Positions 25,701 to 40,500 of a stretch of DNA of 64,000 nt are shown here, piece after piece. The stretch covers positions 146,973 to 210,972 of the forward strand of contig NW_027469328.1 in the NCBI RefSeq assembly GCF_051020765.1, read 5' to 3'. How positions within the stretch are numbered: position 1 is the first letter of the stretch; each line of letters begins with the position of its first letter. Under the pieces are notes generated by a model. That model saw nothing but the letters and a program-made list of their open reading frames with translations, ran no database searches and was not told the DNA's origin. The DNA is from Lasioglossum baleicum (lineage: Eukaryota; Arthropoda; Insecta; Hymenoptera; Halictidae). Position numbers and translations under genes: made by a program.

Positions 25701-28700
25701 CTGTGCGGAATCGCTGTTTCGCGCGCTTGATCAGTGCATTTGCATGCAAATATGCGAAATTGGCACGAAAACTCCGATTCGGCAAGCGCGATCACGATTT
25801 ATTCGAGCTTATGTCAGATTTCGACAATTATTCGTTTCACAAATGAATTTCTGTGCGGAATCGCTGTTTCGAGGGCTAGATCAGTGCATTTGCATGCAAG
25901 TATGCCAAATTGGAATAGAAACTCCGACCCGGCCAGCACGATCACGATTTATTCAAGCTTATGTCAGATTCGACGATTCTTCGTTTCAGAATTGTATTTC
26001 TGTGCGGAATCGCTGTTTCGCGCGCTAGATCTGCGCATTTGCATGCAAGTATGAGAAATTGGAATAGAAACTCCGACCTGGCAAGCACGATCACGATTTA
26101 TTCTACATTATGTCAGATTCGACGATTCTTCGTTTCAGAAGTGTATTTCTGTGCGGAATCGCTGTTTCGCGTGCTAGATCAGTGCATTTGCATGCAAATA
26201 TGCGAAGTTGGACAGAAACTAGGACCAGGCAAGCACGATCACAATTTATTCGAACCTATGTCAGATTCGATGATTCTTCGTTTCAGAAGTGTATTTCTGT
26301 GCGGAATCTCTGTTTCGCGTGCTAGATCAGTGCATTTGCATGCAAGTATGCCAAATTGGAATAGAAACTCCCACCCGGCAAGCACGATCACGATTTATTC
26401 GAGCTTATGTCAGACTCGACGATTATTTGTTTCACAAATGAATTTCTGTGCGTAATCGCCGTTTCGCGTGCTAGATCAGTGCATTTGTATGCAAATATGC
26501 GAAATTGGACAGAAACTCCGACCAGGCAAGCACGATCACAATTTATTCGAGCCTATGTCAGATTCGACGATTCTTCGTTTCAGAAGTGTATTTCTGTGCT
26601 GAATCGCTGTTTCGCGTGCTATGTCAGTGCATTTGCATGCAAGTATGCGAAATTGGAATAGAAACTCCGACCCGGCAAGCATGATCACAATTTATTCGAG
26701 CCTATTTCAGATTCGACGATTCTTCGTTTCAGAAGTGTATTTCTGTGCGGAATCGCTGTTTCGCGCGCTTGATCAGTGCATTTGCATGCAAAAATGCGAA
26801 ATTGGCTTGAAAACTCCGATTCGGCAAGCGCGATCACGATTTATTCGAGCTTATGTCAGATTCGACAATTATTCGTTTCACAAATGAATTTCTGTGCGGA
26901 ATCGCTGTTTCGCGTGCTAGATCAGTGCATTTGCATGCAAGTATGCCAAATTGGAATAGAAACTCCGACCCGGCCAGCACGATCACGATTTATTCAAGCT
27001 TATGTCAGATTCGACGATTCTTCGTTTCAGAATTGTATTTCTGTGCGGAATCGCTGTTTCGCGCGCTAGATGAGTGCATTTGCATGCAAATATGCGAAAT
27101 TGGCACGAAAACTCCGATTCGGCAAGCACGATCACGATTTATTCGAGCTTATGTCAGACTTGACGATTATTTGTTTCACAAATGAATTTCTGTGCGTAAT
27201 CGCCGTTTCGCGTGCTAGAGTAGTGCATTTGCATGCAAAAATGCTAAATTGGCACAGAAACTCCGACCTGGCAAGCACGATCACCATTTATTCTACGTTA
27301 TGTCAGATTCGACGATTCTTCGTTTCACAAGTGTATTTCTGTGCGGAATCGCTGTTTCGCGTGCGAGATCAGTGCATTTGCATGCAAATATGCGAAATTG
27401 GACAGAAACTAGGACCAGGCAAGCACGATCACAATTTATTCGAACCTATGTCAGATTCGACGATTCTTCGTTTCAGAAGTGTATTTCTGTGCGGAATCGC
27501 TGTTTCGCGCGCTAGATCTGCGCATTTGCATGCAAGTATGAGAAATTGGAATAGAAACTCCGACCTGGCAAGCACGATCACCATTTATTCTACGTTATGT
27601 CAGATTCGACGATTCTTCGTTTCAGAAGTGTATTTCTGTGCGGAATCGCTGTTTCGCGTGCTAGATCAGTGCATTTGCATGCAAGTATTCCAAATTGGAA
27701 TAGAAACTCCCACCCGGCAAGCACGATCACGATTTATTCGAGCTTATGTCAGACTCGACGATTATTTGTTTCACAAATGAATTTCTGTGCGTAATCGCCG
27801 TTTCGCGTGCTAGATCAGTGCATTTGTATGCAAATATGCGAAATTGGACAGAAACTCCGACCAGGCAAGCACGATCACAATTTATTCGAGCCTATGTCAG
27901 ATTCGACGATTCTTCGTTTCAGAAGTGTATTTCTGTGCTGAATCGCTGTTTCGCGTGCTATATCAGTGCATTTGCATGCAAGTATGCGAAATTGGCACGA
28001 AAACTCCGATTCGGCAAGCGCGATCACGATTTATTCGAGCCTATTTCAGATTCGACGATTCTTCGTTTCAGAAGTGTATTTCTGTGCGGAATCGCTGTTT
28101 CGCGTGCTATATCAGTGCATTTGCATGCAAGTATGCGAAATTGGAATAGAAACTCCGACCCGGCAAGCACGATTACGATTTATTCGGGTGTATGTCAGAT
28201 TCGACGATTCTTCGTTTCAGAAGTGTATTTCTGTGCGGAATCGCTGTTTCGCGCGCTTGATCAGTGCATTTGCATGCAAAAATGCGAAATTGGCACGAAA
28301 ATTCCGATTCGGCAAGCGCGATCACGATTTATTCGAGCTTATGTCAGATTCGACAATTATTCGTTTCACAAATGAATTTCTGTGCGGAATCGCTGTTTCG
28401 CGTGCTAGATCAGTGCATTTGCATGCAAGTATGCCAAATTGGAATAGAAACTCCGACCCGGCCAGCACGATCACGATTTATTCAAGCTTATGTCAGATTC
28501 GACGATTCTTCGTTTCAGAATTGTATTTCTGTGCGGAATCGCTGTTTCGCGCGCTAGATGAGTGCATTTGCATGCAAGTATGCGAAATTGGCACGAAAAC
28601 TCCGATTCGGCAAGCGCGATCACGATTTATTCGAGCCTATTTCAGATTCGACGATTCTTCGTTTCAGAAGTGTATTTCTGTGCGTAATCGCCGTTTCGAG

Positions 28701-30324
28701 TGCTAGATCAGTGCATTTGTATGCAAATATGCGAAATTGGACAGAAACTCCTACCAGGCAAGCACGATCACAATTTATACGAGCCTATGTCAGATTCGAC
28801 GATTCTTCGTTTCAGAAGTGTATTTCTGTGCGGAATCGCTGTTTCGCGCGCTTGATCAGTGCATTTGCATGCAAAAATGAGAAATTGGCACGAAAACTCC
28901 GATTCGGCAAGCGCGATCACGATTTATTCGAGCTTATGTCAGATTCGACAATTATTCGTTTCACAAATGAATTTCTGTGCGGAATCGCTGTTTCGCGTGC
29001 TAGATCAGTGCATTTGCATGCAAGTATGCGAAATTGGAATAGAAACTCCGACCCGGCAAGCACGATTACGATTTATTCGGGTGTATGTCAGATTCGACGA
29101 TTCTTCGTTTCAGAAGTGTATTTCTGTGCGGAATCGCTGTTTCGCGCGCTTGATCAGTGCATTTGCATGCAAAAATGCGAAATTGGCACGAAAATTCCGA
29201 TTCGGCAAGCGCGATCACGATTTATTCGAGCTTATGTCAGATTCGACAATTATTCGTTTCACAAATGAATTTCTGTGCGGAATCGCTGTTTCGCGTGCTA
29301 GATCAGTGCATTTGCATGCAAGTATGCCAAATTGGAATAGAAACTCCGACCCGGCCAGCACGATCACGATTTATTCAAGCTTATGTCAGATTCGACGATT
29401 CTTCGTTTCAGAATTGTATTTCTGTGCGGAATCGCTGTTTCGCGCGCTAGATCTGCGCATTTGCATGCAAGTATGAGAAATTGGAATAGAAACTCCGACC
29501 TGGCAAGCACGATCACCATTTATTCTACGTTATGTCAGATTCGACGATTCTTCGTTTCAGAAGTGTATGTCTGTGCTGAATCGCTGTTTCGCGTGCTATA
29601 TCAGTGCATTTGCATGCAAGTATGCGAAATTGGCACGAAAACTCCGATTCGGCAAGCGCGATCACGATTTATTCGAGCCTATTTCAGATTCGACGATTCT
29701 TCGTTTCAGAAGTGTATTTCTGTGCGGAATCGCTGTTTCGCGTGCTATATCAGTGCATTTGCATGCAAGTATGCGAAATTGGAATAGAAACTCCCACCCG
29801 GCAAGCACGATCACGATTTATTCGAGCTTATGTCAGACTCGACGATTATTTGTTTCACAAATGAATTTCTGTGCGTAATCGCCGTTTCGCGTGCTAGATC
29901 AGTGCATTTGTATGCAAATATGCGAAATTGGACAGAAACTCCGACCAGGCATGCACGATCACAATTTATTCGAGCCTATGTCAGATTCGACGATTCTTCG
30001 TTTCAGAAGTGTATTTCTGTGCGTAATCGCCGTTCCGAGTGCTAGATCAGTGCATTTGTATGCAAATATGCGAAATTGGACAGAAACTCCGACCAGGCAA
30101 GCACGATCACAATTTATTCGAGCCTATGTCAGATTCGACGATTCTTCGTTTCAGAAGTGTATTTCTGTGCGGAATCGCTGTTTCGCGTGCGAGATCAGTG
30201 CATTTGCATGCAAATATGCGAAATTGGACAGAAACTAGGACCAGGCAAGCACGATCACAATTTATTCGAACCTATGTCAGATTCGACGATTCTTCGTTTC
30301 AGAAGTGTATTTCTGTGCGGAATC
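19745..30324 (+). repeat. 10.6-kb segmental duplication, copy 1
   Basis: Aligns with 31,509-42,086. The offset is 11,764 at the left, then 11,763, 11,911 (from about 24.5 kb), 12,060 (from about 26.7 kb), 12,209 (from about 27.5 kb) and back to 11,762 (from about 29.6 kb). Each step except the 1-bp one is a whole number of monomers. Single-base differences include gaatcggtg near 20,200, cagggcatt near 20,219, atatccgtg near 20,814, atcactattt near 21,624, gatatattcg near 23,561 and gtataagaa near 24,114. About 70 monomers are involved. Confidence 0.85.
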
Positions 30325-31508
30325 GCTGTTTCGCGCGCTAGATCAGTGCATTTGCATGCAAATATGCGAAATTGGCACGAAAACTCCGATTCGGCAAGCA
30401 CGATCACGATTTATTCGAGCTTATGTCAGATTCGACGATTATTCGTTTCACAAATGAATTTCTGTACGGAATCGCTGTTTCGCGCGCTATATCAGTGCAT
30501 TTGCATGCAAGTATGCGAAATTGGAATAGAAACTCCGACCCGGCAAGCACGATCACAATTTATTCGAGCCTATTTCAGATTCGACGATTCTTCGTTTCAC
30601 AAATGAATTTCTGTACGGAATCGCTGTTTAGCGTGCTAGATCAGTGCATTTGTCTGCAAATATGCGAAATTGGCACGGAAACTCCGATTCGGCAAGCACG
30701 ACCACGATTTATTCGAGCTTATGTCAGATTCGACGATTCTTCGTTTCAGAAGTGTATTTCTGTGCGGAATCGCTGTTTCGCGGGCTAGATCAGTGCATTT
30801 GCATGCAAGTATGCGAAATTGGAATAGAAACTCCGACCCGGCAAGCACGATCACGATTTATTCGAGCGTATGTCAGATTCGACGATTCTTCGTTTCAGAA
30901 ATGTATTTCTGTGCGGAATCGCTGTTTCGCGCGCTTGATCAGTGCATTTGCATGCAAATATGCGAAATTGGACAGAAACTAGGACCAGGCAAGCACGATC
31001 ACAATTTATTCGAACCTATGTCAGATTCGACGATTCTTCGTTTCAGAAGTGTATTTCTGTGCGGAATCGCTGTTTCGCGCGCTAGATCAGTGCATTTGCA
31101 TGCAAATATGCGAAATTGGCACGAAAACTCCGATTCGGCAAGCACGATCACGATTTATTCGAGCTTATGTCAGATTCGACGATTATTCGTTTCACAAATG
31201 AATTTCTGTACGGAATCGCTGTTTCGCGCGCTATATCAGTGCATTTGCATGCAAGTATGCGAAATTGGAATAGAAACTCCGACCCGGCAAGCACGATCAC
31301 AATTTATTCGAGCCTATTTCAGATTCGACGATTCTTCGTTTCACAAATGAATTTCTGTACGGAATCGCTGTTTAGCGTGCTAGATCAGTGCATTTGTCTG
31401 CAAATATGCGAAATTGGCACGGAAACTCCGATTCGGCAAGCACGACCACGATTTATTCGAGCTTATGTCAGATTCGACGATTCTTCGTTTCAGAAGTGTA
31501 TTTCTGTG
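30325..31508 (+). repeat. Spacer between the two 10.6-kb copies, with 744-bp and 298-bp local repeats
   Basis: Eight monomers not part of the 11.76-kb alignment. Bases from about 30,372 return at 31,116 (offset 744, five monomers), and 31,380 returns at 31,678 (offset 298), leading into copy 2. It includes hybrid monomers in which cgattcttcg is followed by tttcacaaatg, for example near 30,590 and 31,333. It is satellite throughout. Confidence 0.75.
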
Positions 31509-34500
31509 CGGAATCGCTGTTTCGCGCGCTATATCAGTGCATTTGCATGCAAGTATGCGAAATTGGAATAGAAACTCCGACCCGGCAAGCACGATCACAA
31601 TTTATTCGAGCCTATTTCAGATTCGACGATTCTTCGTTTCACAAATGAATTTCTGTACGGAATCGCTGTTTAGCGTGCTAGATCAGTGCATTTGTCTGCA
31701 AATATGCGAAATTGGCACGGAAACTCCGATTCGGCAAGCACGACCACGATTTATTCGAGCTTATGTCAGATTCGACGATTCTTCGTTTCAGAAGTGTATT
31801 TCTGTGCGGAATCGCTGTTTCGCGGGCTAGATCAGTGCATTTGCATGCAAGTATGCGAAATTGGAATAGAAACTCCGACCCGGCAAGCACGATCACGATT
31901 TATTCGAGCGTATGTCAGATTCGACGATTCTTCGTTTCAGAAATGTATTTCTGTGCGGAATCGCTGTTTCGCGCGCTTGATCAGTGCATTTGCATGCAAA
32001 TATGCGAAATTGGCATGAAAACTCCGATTCGGCAAGCGCGATCACGATTTATTCGAGCTTATGTCAGATTTCGACAATTATTCGTTTCACAAATGAATTT
32101 CTGTGCGGAATCGCTGTTTCGAGGGCTAGATCAGTGCATTTGCATGCAAGTATGAGAAATTGGAATAGAAACTCCGACCCGGCAAGCACGATCACGATTT
32201 ATTCGAGCTTATGTCAGATTCGACGATTATTCGTTTCACAAATGAATTTCTGTACGGAATCGCTGTTTAGCGTGCTAGATCAGTGCATTTGTCTGCAAAT
32301 ATGCGAAATTGGCACGGAAACTCCGATTCGGCAAGCACGACCACGATTTATTCGAGCTTATGTCAGATTCGACGATTCTTCGTTTGAGAAGTGTATTTCT
32401 TTGCGGAATCGCTGTTTCGCGCGCTAGATCAGTGCATTTGCATGCAAATATGCGAAATTGGCACGAAAACTCCGATTCGGCAAGCACGATCACGATTTAT
32501 TCGAGCTTATGTCAGACTCGACGATTATTTGTTTCACAAATGAATTTCTGTGCGGAAAAGCTGTTTGGCGTGCTATATCAGTGCATTTGCATGCAAGTAT
32601 GCGAAATTGGAATAGAAACTCCGACCCGGCAAGCACGATCACAATTTATGCGAGCCTATTTCAGATTCGACGATTCTTCGTTTCAGAAGTGTATTTCTGT
32701 GCGGAATCGCTGTTTCGCGCGCTAGATCAGTGCATTTGCATGCAAATATGCGAAATTGGCACGAAAACTCCGATTCGGCAAGCACGATCACGATTTATTC
32801 GAGCTTATGTCAGATTCGACGATTATTCGTTTCACAAATGAATTTCTGTACGGAATCGCTGTTTAGCGTGCTAGATCAGTGCATTTGTATGCAAATATGC
32901 GAAATTGGCACGGAAACTCCGATTCGGCAAGTACGACCACGATTTATTCGAGCTTATGTCTGATTCGACGATTCTTCGTTTCAGAAGTGTATTTCTGTGC
33001 GGAATCGCTGTTTCGCTGGCTAGATCAGTGCATTTGCATGCAAGTATGCGAAATTGGAATAGAAACTCCGACCCGGCAAGCACGATCACGATTTATTCGA
33101 GCGTATGTCAGATTCGACGATTCTTCGTTTCAGAAGTGTATTTCTGTGCGGAATCGCTGTTTCGCGCGCTAGATCTGCGCATTTGCATGCAAGTATGAGA
33201 AATTGGCACGAAAACTCCGATTCGGCAAGCGCGATCACGATTTATTCGAGCTTATGTAAGATTTCGACAATTATTCGTTTCACAAATGAATTTCTGTGCG
33301 GAATCGCTGTTTCGCGCGCTAGATCTGCGCATTTGCATGCAAGTATGAGAAATTGGAATAGAAACTACGACCTGGCAAGCACGATCACCATTTATTCTAC
33401 GTTATGTCAGATTCGACGATTCTTCGTTTCAGAAGTGTATTTCTGTGCGGAATCGCTGTTTCGCGTGCTAGATCAGTGCATTTGCATGCAAATATGCGAA
33501 ATTGGACAGAAACTAGGACCAGGCAAGCACGATCACAATTTATTCGAACCTATGTCAGATTCGACGATTCTTCGTTTCAGAAGTGTATTTCTGTGCGGAA
33601 TCGCTGTTTCGCGCGCTAGATCAGTGCATTTGCATGCAAATATGCGAAATTGGCACGAAAACTCCGACCCGGCAAGCACGATCACGATTTATTCGAGCGT
33701 ATGTCAGATTCGACGATTCTTCGTTTCAGAAGTGTATTTCTGTGCGGAATCGCTGTTTCGCGCGCTAGATCTGCGCATTTGCATGCAAGTATGAGAAATT
33801 GGCACGAAAACTCCGATTCGGCAAGCGCGATCACGATTTATTCGAGCTTATGTAAGATTTCGACAATTATTCGTTTCACAAATGAATTTCTGTGCGGAAT
33901 CGCTGTTTCGCGCGCTAGATCTGCGCATTTGCATGCAAATATGCGAAATTGGACAGAAACTAGGACCAGGCAAGCACGATCACAATTTATTCGAACCTAT
34001 GTCAGATTCGACGATTCTTCGTTTCAGAAGTGTATTTCTGTGCGGAATCTCTGTTTCGCGTGCTAGATCAGTGCATTTGCATGCAAGTATGCCAAATTGG
34101 AATAGAAACTCCCACCCGGCAAACACGATCACGATTTATTCGAGCTTATGTCAGACTCGACGATTATTTGTTTCACAAATGAATTTCTGTGCGTAATCGC
34201 TGTTTCGCGTGCGAGATCAGTGCATTTGCATGCAAATATGCGAAATTGGACAGAAACTAGGACCAGGCAAGCACGATCACAATTTATTCGAACCTATGTC
34301 AGATTCGACGATTCTTCGTTTCAGAAGTGTATTTCTGTGCGGAATCGCTGTTTCGCGTGCTATATCAGTGCATTTGCATGCAAGTATGCGAAATTGGAAT
34401 AGAAACTCCGACCCGGCAAGCACGATTACGATTTATTCGAGTGTATGTCAGATTCGACGATTCTTCGTTTCAGAAGTGTATTTCTGTGCGGAATCGCTGT

Positions 34501-37500
34501 TTCGCGCGCTTGATCAGTGCATTTGCATGCAAAAATGCGAAATTGGCACGAAAACTCCGATTCGGCAAGCGCGATCACGATTTATTCGAGCTTATGTCAG
34601 ATTCGACAATTATTCGTTTCACAAATGAATTTCTGTGCGGAATCGCTGTTTCGCGTGCTAGATCAGTGCATTTGCATGCAAGTATGCCAAATTGGAATAG
34701 AAACTCCGACCCGGCCAGCACGATCACGATTTATTCAAGCTTATGTCAGATTCGACGATTCTTCGTTTCACAAATGAATTTCTGTACGGAATCGCTGTTT
34801 CGCGCGCTAGATGAGTGCATTTGCATGCAAATATGCGAAATTGGCACGAAAACTCCGATTCGGCAAGCACGATCACGATTTATTCGAGCTTATGTCAGAC
34901 TTGACGATTATTTGTTTCACAAATGAATTTCTGTGCGGAATCGCTGTTTCGCGCGCTAGATGAGTGCATTTGCATGCAAAAATGCTAAATTGGCACAGAA
35001 ACTCCGATCCGCCAAGCACGATCACGATTTATTCGAGCTTATGTCAGATTCGACGATTCTTCGTTTCAGTAGTGTATTTCTGTGCGGAATCGCTGTTTCG
35101 CGCGCTAGATCAGTGCACTTGCATGCAAGTATGAGAAATTGGAATAGAAACTCCGACCCGGCAAGCACGATCACGATTTATTCGAGCGTATGTCAGATTC
35201 GACGATTCTTCGTTTCAGAAGTGTATTTCTGTGCGGAATCGCTGTTTCGCGCGCTTGATCAGTGCATTTGCATGCAAATATGCGAAATTGGCACGAAAAC
35301 TCCGATTCGGCAAGCACGATCACGATTTATTCGAGCTTATGTCAGACTCGACGATTATTTGTTTCACAAATGAATTTCTGTGCGGAATCGCTGTTTCGCG
35401 TGCTATATCAGTGCATTTGCATGCAAGTATGCGAAATTGGAATAGAAACTCCGACCCGGCAAGCACGATCACAATTTATTCGAGCCTATTTCAGATTCGA
35501 CGATTCTTCGTTTCAGAAGTGTATTTCTGTGCGGTATCGCTGTTTCGCGCGCTAGATCAGTGCATTTGCATGCAAATATGCGAAATTGGCACGAAAACTC
35601 CGACCCGGCAAGCACGATCACGATTTATTCGAGCGTATGTCAGATTCGACGATTCTTCGTTTCAGAAGTGTATTTCTGTGCGGAATCGCTGTTTCGCGCG
35701 CTAGATCTGCGCATTTGCATGCAAGTATGAGAAATTGGCACGAAAACTCCGATTCGGCAAGCGCGATCACGATTTATTCGAGCTTATGTAAGATTTCGAC
35801 AATTATTCGTTTCACAAATGAATTTCTGTGCGGAATCGCTGTTTCGCGCTCTAGATCTGCGCATTTGCATGCAAGTATGAGAAATTGGAATAGAAACTCC
35901 GACCTGGCAAGCACGATCACCATTTATTCTACGTTATGTCAGATTCGACGATTCTTCGTTTCAGAAGTGTATTTCTGTGCGGAATCGCTGTTTCGCGTGC
36001 TAGATCAGTGCATTTGCATGCAAATATGCGAAATTGGACAGAAACTAGGACCAGGCAAGCACGATCACAATTTATTCGAACCTATGTCAGATTCGACGAT
36101 TCTTCGTTTCAGAAGTGTATTTCTGTGCGGAATCTCTGTTTCGCGTGCTAGATCAGTGCATTTGCATGCAAGTATGCCAAATTGGAATAGAAACTCCCAC
36201 CCGGCAAACACGATCACGATTTATTCGAGCTTATGTCAGACTCGACGATTATTTGTTTCACAAATGAATTTCTGTGCGTAATCGCCGTTTCGCGTGCTAG
36301 ATCAGTGCATTTGTCTGCAAATATGCGAAATTGGACAGAAACTCCGACCCGGCAAGCACGATCACGATTTATTCGAGTGTATGTCAGATTCGACGATTCT
36401 TCGTTTCAGAAGTGTATTTCTGTGCGGAATCGCTGTTTCGCGCGCTTGATCAGTGCATTTGCATGCAAAAATGCGAAATTGGCACGAAAACTCCGATTCG
36501 GCAAGCGCGATCACGATTTATTCGAGATTATGTCAGATTCGACAATTATTCGTTTCACAAATGAATTTCTGTGCGGAATCGCTGTTTCGCGTGCTAGATC
36601 AGTGCATTGTCATGCAAGTATGCCAAATTGGAATAGAAACTCCGACCCGGCCAGCACGATCACGATTTATTCAAGCTTATGTCAGATTCGACGATTCTTC
36701 GTTTCAGAATTGTATTTCTGTGCGGAATCGCTGTTTCGCGCGCTAGATGAGTGCATTTGCATGCAAATATGCGAAATTGGCACGAAAACTCCGATTCGGC
36801 AAGCACGATCACGATTTATTCGAGCTTATGTCAGACTTGACGATTATTTGTTTCACAAATGAATTTCTGTGCGGAATCGCTGTTTCGCGCGCTAGATGAG
36901 TGCATTTGCATGCAAATATGCGAAATTGGCACGAAAACTCCGACCCGGCAAGCACGATCACGATTTATTCGAGCGTATGTCAGATTCGACGATTCTTCGT
37001 TTCAGAAGTGTATTTCTGTGCGGAATCGCTGTTTCGCGCGCTAGATCTGCGCATTTGCATGCAAGTATGAGAAATTGGAATAGAAACTCCGACCTGGCAA
37101 GCACGATCACCATTTATTCTACGTTATGTCAGATTCGACGATTCTTCGTTTCAGAAGTGTATTTCTGTGCGGAATCGCTGTTTCGCGCGCTAGATCAGTG
37201 CATTTGCATGCAAATATGCGAAATTGGCACGAAAACTCCGATTCGGCAAGCACGATCACGATTTATTCGAGCTTATGTCAGATTCGACGATTATTCGTTT
37301 CACAAATGAATTTCTGTACGGAATCGCTGTTTAGCGTGCTAGATCAGTGCATTTGTATGCAAATATGCGAAATTGGCACGGAAACTCCGATTCGGCAAGC
37401 ACGACCACGATTTATTCGAGCTTATGTCTGATTCGACGATTCTTCGTTTCAGAAGTGTATTTCTGTGCGGAATCGCTGTTTCGCGGGCTAGATCAGTGCA

Positions 37501-40500
37501 TTTGCATGCAAGTATGCGAAATTGGAATAGAAACTCCGACCCGGCAAGCACGATCACGATTTATTCGAGCGTATGTCAGATTCGACGATTCTTCGTTTCA
37601 GAAGTGTATTTCTGTGCGGAATCGCTGTTTCGCGCGCTTGATCAGTGCATTTGCATGCAAATATGCGAAATTGGCACGAAAACTCCGATTCGGCAAGCGC
37701 GATCACGATTTATTCGAGCTTATGTCAGATTTCGACAATTATTCGTTTCACAAATGAATTTCTGTGCGGAATCGCTGTTTCGAGGGCTAGATCAGTGCAT
37801 TTGCATGCAAGTATGCCAAATTGGAATAGAAACTCCGACCCGGCCAGCACGATCACGATTTATTCAAGCTTATGTCAGATTCGACGATTCTTCGTTTCAG
37901 AATTGTATTTCTGTGCGGAATCGCTGTTTCGCGCGCTAGATCTGCGCATTTGCATGCAAGTATGAGAAATTGGAATAGAAACTCCGACCTGGCAAGCACG
38001 ATCACCATTTATTCTACATTATGTCAGATTCGACGATTCTTCGTTTCAGAAGTGTATTTCTGTGCGGAATCGCTGTTTCGCGTGCTAGATCAGTGCATTT
38101 GCATGCAAATATGCGAAGTTGGACAGAAACTAGGACCAGGCAAGCACGATCACAATTTATTCGAACCTATGTCAGATTCGATGATTCTTCGTTTCAGAAG
38201 TGTATTTCTGTGCGGAATCTCTGTTTCGCGTGCTAGATCAGTGCATTTGCATGCAAGTATGCCAAATTGGAATAGAAACTCCCACCCGGCAAGCACGATC
38301 ACGATTTATTCGAGCTTATGTCAGACTCGACGATTATTTGTTTCACAAATGAATTTCTGTGCGTAATCGCCGTTTCGCGTGCTAGATCAGTGCATTTGTA
38401 TGCAAATATGCGAAATTGGACAGAAACTCCGACCAGGCAAGCACGATCACAATTTATTCGAGCCTATGTCAGATTCGACGATTCTTCGTTTCAGAAGTGT
38501 ATTTCTGTGCTGAATCGCTGTTTCGCGTGCTATATCAGTGCATTTGCATGCAAGTATGCGAAATTGGAATAGAAACTCCGACCCGGCAAGCACGATCACA
38601 ATTTATTCGAGCCTATTTCAGATTCGACGATTCTTCGTTTCAGAAGTGTATTTCTGTGCGGAATCGCTGTTTCGCGTGCTATATCAGTGCATTTGCATGC
38701 AAGTATGCGAAATTGGAATAGAAACTCCGACCCGGCAAGCACGATTACGATTTATTCGAGTGTATGTCAGATTCGACGATTCTTCGATTCAGAAGTGTAT
38801 TTCTGTGCGGAATCGCTGTTTCGCGCGCTTGATCAGTGCATTTGCATGCAAAAATGCGAAATTGGCACGAAAACTCCGATTCTGCAAGCGCGATCACGAT
38901 TTATTCGAGCTTATGTCAGATTCGACAATTATTCGTTTCACAAATGAATTTCTGTGCGGAATCGCTGTTTCGCGTGCTAGATCAGTGCATTTGCATGCAA
39001 GTATGCCAAATTGGAATAGAAACTCCGACCCGGCCAGCACGATCACGATTTATTCAAGCTTATGTCAGATTCGACGATTCTTCGTTTCAGAATTGTATTT
39101 CTGTGCGGAATCGCTGTTTCGCGCGCTAGATGAGTGCATTTGCATGCAAATATGCGAAATTGGCACGAAAACTCCGATTCGGCAAGCACGATCACGATTT
39201 ATTCGAGCTTATGTCAGACTTGACGATTATTTGTTTCACAAATGAATTTCTGTGCGTAATCGCCGTTTCGCGTGCTAGAGTAGTGCATTTGCATGCAAAA
39301 ATGCTAAATTGGCACAGAAACTCCGATCCGCCAAGCACGATCACGATTTATTCGAGCTTATGTCAGATTCGACGATTCTTCGTTTCAGAATTGTATTTCT
39401 GTGCGGAATCCCTGTTTCGCGCGCTAGATCTGCGCATTTGCAAGCAAGTATGAGAAATTGGAATAGAAACTCCGACCTGGCAAGCACGATCACCATTTAT
39501 TCTACGTTATGTCAGATTCGACGATTCTTCGTTTCAGAAGTGTATTTCTGTGCGGAATCGCTGTTTCGCGTGCGAGATCAGTGCATTTGCATGCAAATAT
39601 GCGAAATTGGACAGAAACTAGGACCAGGCAAGCACGATCACAATTTATTCGAACCTATGTCAGATTCGACGATTCTTCGTTTCAGAAGTGTATTTCTGTG
39701 CGGAATCGCTGTTTCGCGCGCTAGATCTGCGCATTTGCATGCAAGTATGAGAAATTGGAATAGAAACTCCGACCTGGCAAGCACGATCACCATTTATTCT
39801 ACGTTATGTCAGATTCGACGATTCTTCGTTTCAGAAGTGTATTTCTGTGCGGAATCGCTGTTTCGCGTGCTAGATCAGTGCATTTGCATGCAAGTATTCC
39901 AAATTGGAATAGAAACTCCCACCCGGCAAGCACGATCACGATTTATTCGAGCTTATGTCAGACTCGACGATTATTTGTTTCACAAATGAATTTCTGTGCG
40001 TAATCGCCGTTTCGCGTGCTAGATCAGTGCATTTGTATGCAAATATGCGAAATTGGACAGAAACTCCGACCAGGCAAGCACGATCACAATTTATTCGAGC
40101 CTATGTCAGATTCGACGATTCTTCGTTTCAGAAGTGTATTTCTGTGCTGAATCGCTGTTTCGCGTGCTATATCAGTGCATTTGCATGCAAGTATGCGAAA
40201 TTGGCACGAAAACTCCGATTCGGCAAGCGCGATCACGATTTATTCGAGCCTATTTCAGATTCGACGATTCTTCGTTTCAGAAGTGTATTTCTGTGCGGAA
40301 TCGCTGTTTCGCGTGCTATATCAGTGCATTTGCATGCAAGTATGCGAAATTGGAATAGAAACTCCGACCCGGCAAGCACGATTACGATTTATTCGGGTGT
40401 ATGTCAGATTCGACGATTCTTCGTTTCAGAAGTGTATTTCTGTGCGGAATCGCTGTTTCGCGCGCTTGATCAGTGCATTTGCATGCAAAAATGCGAAATT

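Noticed and set aside
30325..31508. Insertion or unique sequence between the two 10.6-kb copies
   Set aside because: The segment is made of ordinary monomers with 744-bp and 298-bp local repeats; the phase is unbroken on both sides.
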